This document shows positions 61,701-64,000 of a stretch of 64,000 bases of DNA, piece after piece. The translations under genes were made by a program, and so were the position numbers. The DNA comes from Bog-756 sp963727955 (GTDB taxonomy: Bacteria; Actinomycetota; Acidimicrobiia; Acidimicrobiales; RAAP-2), in the NCBI GenBank assembly GCA_963727955.1, contig CAVSII010000003.1:1-64000 (forward strand). The letters run 5' to 3'. The notes beneath the pieces were generated by a model that ran no database searches, was not told where the DNA came from, and was given only the letters and a program-made list of their open reading frames with translations. The stretch's first letter is position 1. Every line of letters begins with the position of its first letter.

Positions 61701-61797
61701 GGAGTTCCCCGATTACCGGGACGGGGCCCATCATCGACCGGCGTACGCCTCCGCTGGCTTCTGATCTGCCAGCCCCGCCACCCGCAGGTGAGCACTG
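61701..61797 (+). repeat. attC-like site, last copy of the array
   Basis: AGTTCCCCGATTACCGGGAC, GGGGCCCATCATCGACCGGC, GTACGCCTCCGCTGGC, then CAGCCCCGCCACC. It marks the right edge of the recognisable array. Confidence 0.75.
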
Positions 61798-61889
61798 GCG
61801 CCAAAAGCAAGGATGGTCAAACGGGCCAAGCAAGCGTCCGATTTATCGACGTACAGGTCGATCTCGTTCCCGTCCGGATCGCCAGCGGA

Positions 61890-62402
61890 TCAGCTCACGC
61901 CGGCCAGGACGATGTCACTGTCTTCAGCGCTCATGGGAGGCCCGATTGGCCTGAGGTCATGGGACGCAGCGATGCGCGCCAGTTCGTCCATGGGCGGGAA
62001 CGTTGGGTGGCTCGGCACGACACGCGCCGTAGCTGGAGTGCTGATGTCGCGGATGAGATCACGGAAGCTGGCGTTGTCGTGCACGAGCAGGATCCGCGCC
62101 TCGTGCTCACCGACCACTCGGAACGTGTGCGGCACGCCGCGGGGCATGGAGACCCAGTGCCCAGCTCCGACGACCAGCTGCTCGTCGCCACAGCGCACGA
62201 CCATCTGGCCCTCGAGGATGTACCAGGTGTCGTCGAGGTCGTCGTGGACGTGCAGCGGGGGCGCCGAGCCGACCGGCAAGGTCATCTCGAGAACGACGGT
62301 GTCCATTTCGGGTGCGCAGCGGTGCTCAACGACCAAGGTGTCGAGGAACCACCACGCCTGCGCTTGTTCGTTCTCGGGGGAGTCAACAACTGCTGTCGTC
62401 AC
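61890..62402 (-). CDS. Cupin-domain protein
   Basis: 170 residues from GTG at 62402, with AGGAGG eight bases upstream (an earlier GTG at 62411 overlaps that site). LPVGSAPPLHVHDDLDDTWY then ILEGQMVV is cupin motif 1 (His, His, Glu-like ligands), and GHWVSMPRGVPHTFRVVGEH is motif 2. It sits head to head with a MarR regulator and shares a palindromic intergenic region, so it is probably controlled by it. A small-molecule-modifying enzyme or sensor is possible. Confidence 0.82.
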   Translation of the reverse strand: MTTAVVDSPENEQAQAWWFLDTLVVEHRCAPEMDTVVLEMTLPVGSAPPLHVHDDLDDTWYILEGQMVVRCGDEQLVVGAGHWVSMPRGVPHTFRVVGEHEARILLVHDNASFRDLIRDISTPATARVVPSHPTFPPMDELARIAASHDLRPIGPPMSAEDSDIVLAGVS

Positions 62403-62447
62403 TTCGACCACCTCCTAGTTAGAACCTGTCCGGGATCAGATAGTCAG

Positions 62448-62484
62448 GTATCCTTACGATTAGATCGTATGGTAACCTTACGAC
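62448..62484. promoter_or_regulatory. Palindromic operator for the MarR regulator
   Basis: Three 8-base half-sites: CCTTACGA (62451-62458), TCGTATGG (62465-62472) and CCTTACGA (62476-62483). The last two form a 19-base near-perfect palindrome, TCGTATGGTAACCTTACGA, which suits a MarR dimer. It lies between the divergent cupin and MarR genes in an AT-rich gap. Confidence 0.65.
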
Positions 62485-62544
62485 TATGTCAAGCGATTCC
62501 TTCGCGACCACCCCAACGGCGAGCGAAGCCCGTACGTCGGCGCC

Positions 62545-62961
62545 ATGCTCCGTGTCGTTTGGCAGTGGGTCCGTGATCAGCTGTATGCGGGCGTCGTTGC
62601 GGCAGGATTCGACGATCTGAACGCAGCGCACGTCGGGCTCTGGCGCTATCCGGGCCTCGAAGGAGTACGTCCAAGCCAGCTTGCAGACCGGGCGGGGATC
62701 ACGAAACAGTCGGTCAACGACCTGCTCGGGCACCTGGAAGGACACGGTTACCTATTGCGCGTGCCCGATTCGGTCGACGGAAGGGCTCGCGTGATCCGAC
62801 TCACTGCCAAGGGAAGGCGGATCGAGCAGACAATCTACGCCGAGGCGGGGGCGGCGCAGCTGCGGATCGCAGAGATCCTCGGGCCGCGGCGCTTCGCCCA
62901 GCTGCACAGCTCCCTCGAGCTGCTGACCGAGCAGCTTGCGGATTCACTGGCCGTCCCCTGA
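62545..62961 (+). CDS. MarR-family transcriptional regulator
   Basis: 138 residues from ATG at 62545. VRPSQLADRAGITKQSVNDL is the helix-turn-helix and VPDSVDGRARVIRLTAKGRR the wing with the DxRxxxxxLT signature of MarR. The frame continues upstream (KRFLRDHPNGERSPYVGAML) without a start codon, while ATG 62487 is one frame off, so the N-terminal helix may be affected by a one-base error. It probably represses itself and the divergent cupin gene. Confidence 0.8.
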   Translation: MLRVVWQWVRDQLYAGVVAAGFDDLNAAHVGLWRYPGLEGVRPSQLADRAGITKQSVNDLLGHLEGHGYLLRVPDSVDGRARVIRLTAKGRRIEQTIYAEAGAAQLRIAEILGPRRFAQLHSSLELLTEQLADSLAVP

Positions 62962-62993
62962 CAACGGGATGTGGACGCTCTCCCATTCATGGC

Positions 62994-63938
62994 TCAGCGA
63001 TCGAATGTGCGAGAGAGATCCAAGCCCAGATCGGGTAATGGCTTGTGTGTGGCGTAGCGATACAGGATCGTGCGCATGTACATGCCCGCTGCTGCCAGGT
63101 ACATGGAGATCACGAAAACCCCGATTACACCCACCACGGCGATGGGGACGCCGATCAGCGGTGCGCCAGCCGCAGCGGTGACAACGCCAGCGACGACGAC
63201 CGCTGCCGCGAGCAAAATCCACCCTACGAAGAACATGCCGAATCGGAGGGCTCCCCGAGCGATAGTCCCAAATGTGGTCTTGATGAGGTGGGAAGAGTGC
63301 TTGAGCGCCTCGATAGGTCCAACATCCTCAAAGGCCAGCACGGGAGCAACCAGGAACGTCGCTACAGCCCACGCCAACCCGCCAAGAACACCGAGCAATC
63401 TCCCGAAGATGCCGAGACGGCTCTCAACGGCTTGGATGATCGTACCGACCACGGCGGAAAGGAGAGCCCAGGTGAAGACGACCCGGCGGCGGGACCATGC
63501 CATGGCCAATGCGTTGCGGACAGTGATCTTCCGCCCCTCGATCTGCTCGTTAGCCGCAAAGACCAGCGCAACGTTGAAGTAGACGCCAACGAAGGTCGAT
63601 GCCATGATGCCCGGGAGGAGGTAGAGCACCTCCCACGGCGAGTGGCCGAATGCCCTGATGAGCGGAAGAGCGATTGCTCCCGAAACAGCCAAGAACGCCA
63701 CCGCCGACACAATGCCTGACAGCACTGGGAGCCAAATCATTTCCCGGTTTTGACGGAACAAGCCGAATGACGCCCGAAGGAGTTGCTTCCCCGTCGGTCC
63801 CCCACCACGTTGCTGTTTCGGCGGTGAACCTATGGCCGTGGAACGATGCTCGGTCCAAGCCGCTCCGTTCCAGTAGCGGAAGTAGATGCTGTCGCCCGGG
63901 TCGGGATACCAACCCGCAGGTGGCACGTCGGTAGGCAC
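62994..63938 (-). CDS. DUF2510 membrane protein (DUF6159-like)
   Basis: 314 residues. PPAGWYPDPGDSIYFRYWNG then AAWTEH is the short DUF2510 domain of Actinobacteria. About six hydrophobic segments follow (WLPVLSGIVSAVAFLAVSG, VFTWALLSAVVGTIIQAV, FVGWILLAAAVVVAGVVTAA, VPIAVVGVIGVFVISMYLAA). The C-terminal part resembles actinobacterial DUF6159 proteins. Function unknown; a cell-envelope or transport role is likely. It has no attC-like site beside it and appears to be backbone. Confidence 0.78.
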   Translation of the reverse strand: MPTDVPPAGWYPDPGDSIYFRYWNGAAWTEHRSTAIGSPPKQQRGGGPTGKQLLRASFGLFRQNREMIWLPVLSGIVSAVAFLAVSGAIALPLIRAFGHSPWEVLYLLPGIMASTFVGVYFNVALVFAANEQIEGRKITVRNALAMAWSRRRVVFTWALLSAVVGTIIQAVESRLGIFGRLLGVLGGLAWAVATFLVAPVLAFEDVGPIEALKHSSHLIKTTFGTIARGALRFGMFFVGWILLAAAVVVAGVVTAAAGAPLIGVPIAVVGVIGVFVISMYLAAAGMYMRTILYRYATHKPLPDLGLDLSRTFDR

Positions 63939-64000
63939 CTCCTCATGCTACTGGCCGTGGATACCGTTGGTTGTTGAGCTGATGGCGGCCGGACACCTGA

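Noticed and set aside
16771..61797. The repeated sites as a CRISPR array
   Set aside because: Spacing is 30 bases to more than 2 kb, units differ in sequence, genes lie between them, and there are no cas genes.
16771..61797. The repeated sites as REP/MITE elements or as simple terminators
   Set aside because: All copies share one orientation whatever the gene direction, lie also between divergent starts where no terminator is needed, lack T-runs, and no RAYT-type transposase is present. Not fully excluded without a genome-wide scan.

Overview
The window is high-GC actinobacterial DNA. Glycine/alanine/arginine-rich proteins, GTG starts, a DUF2510-type membrane protein, an AhcY and secreted proteins with GDGGVFAFG-type repeats point to Acidimicrobiia or a close relative (inference; no rRNA gene is present).

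Positions 1-14 kb are ordinary chromosome. They hold remnants of a methyltransferase and an aminoglycoside-phosphotransferase-like gene, an intact methyltransferase, three glycoside hydrolases (GH1-like, Tat-exported GH36-like, membrane-anchored GH3 with PA14), a ketopantoate-reductase-like gene, S-adenosylhomocysteine hydrolase, a sugar O-acetyltransferase and a class III nucleotide cyclase.

From about 14.1 to 61.8 kb the character changes. About 55 mostly small, mostly unrelated genes sit head to head, tail to tail or head to tail. Nearly every one is separated from the next by a copy of a dispersed site. The core of the site's left arm is CCCCNNANCACCGG followed by a G-rich stretch and often GTTATC. 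Long copies continue through a loop (GACCGGCGT..CGCTTGC) into a partly complementary right arm (GGCTAACTGCCACCGACCGGCAC), giving an imperfect palindrome of about 60-100 nt. I count about 55 copies. Every copy lies in the same orientation, while the genes between them point both ways in nearly equal numbers. This is the layout of an integron-type gene-cassette array. The sites have attC-like architecture (two paired boxes, bulged bases on one arm, a variable loop), but their outer box is not the textbook RYYYAAC/GTTRRRY. No integron integrase is in the window, so it is a CALIN-like array or the product of a different cassette system.

Cassette cargo includes GNAT acetyltransferases, VOC proteins, aminoglycoside- and chloramphenicol-phosphotransferase-like proteins, methyltransferases, a deaminase, HAD and alpha/beta hydrolases, an OsmC protein, a truncated globin, small P-loop kinases, zinc-ribbon microproteins, lipoproteins, one- to four-helix membrane proteins, a possible HEPN protein and several large secreted repeat proteins. 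Three mobile elements have entered the array: an IS110-type fragment, an IS5-type element that truncates a gene, and a two-recombinase tyrosine-recombinase element. The last is inserted exactly inside one attC-like site and is flanked by TAACGC on both sides.

From 61.9 kb to the end the sequence looks like backbone again: a cupin and a MarR regulator diverging from a palindromic operator, then a DUF2510 membrane protein. Many genes carry single-base frameshifts. These may be real decay or uncorrected sequencing errors, and the sequence alone cannot decide.
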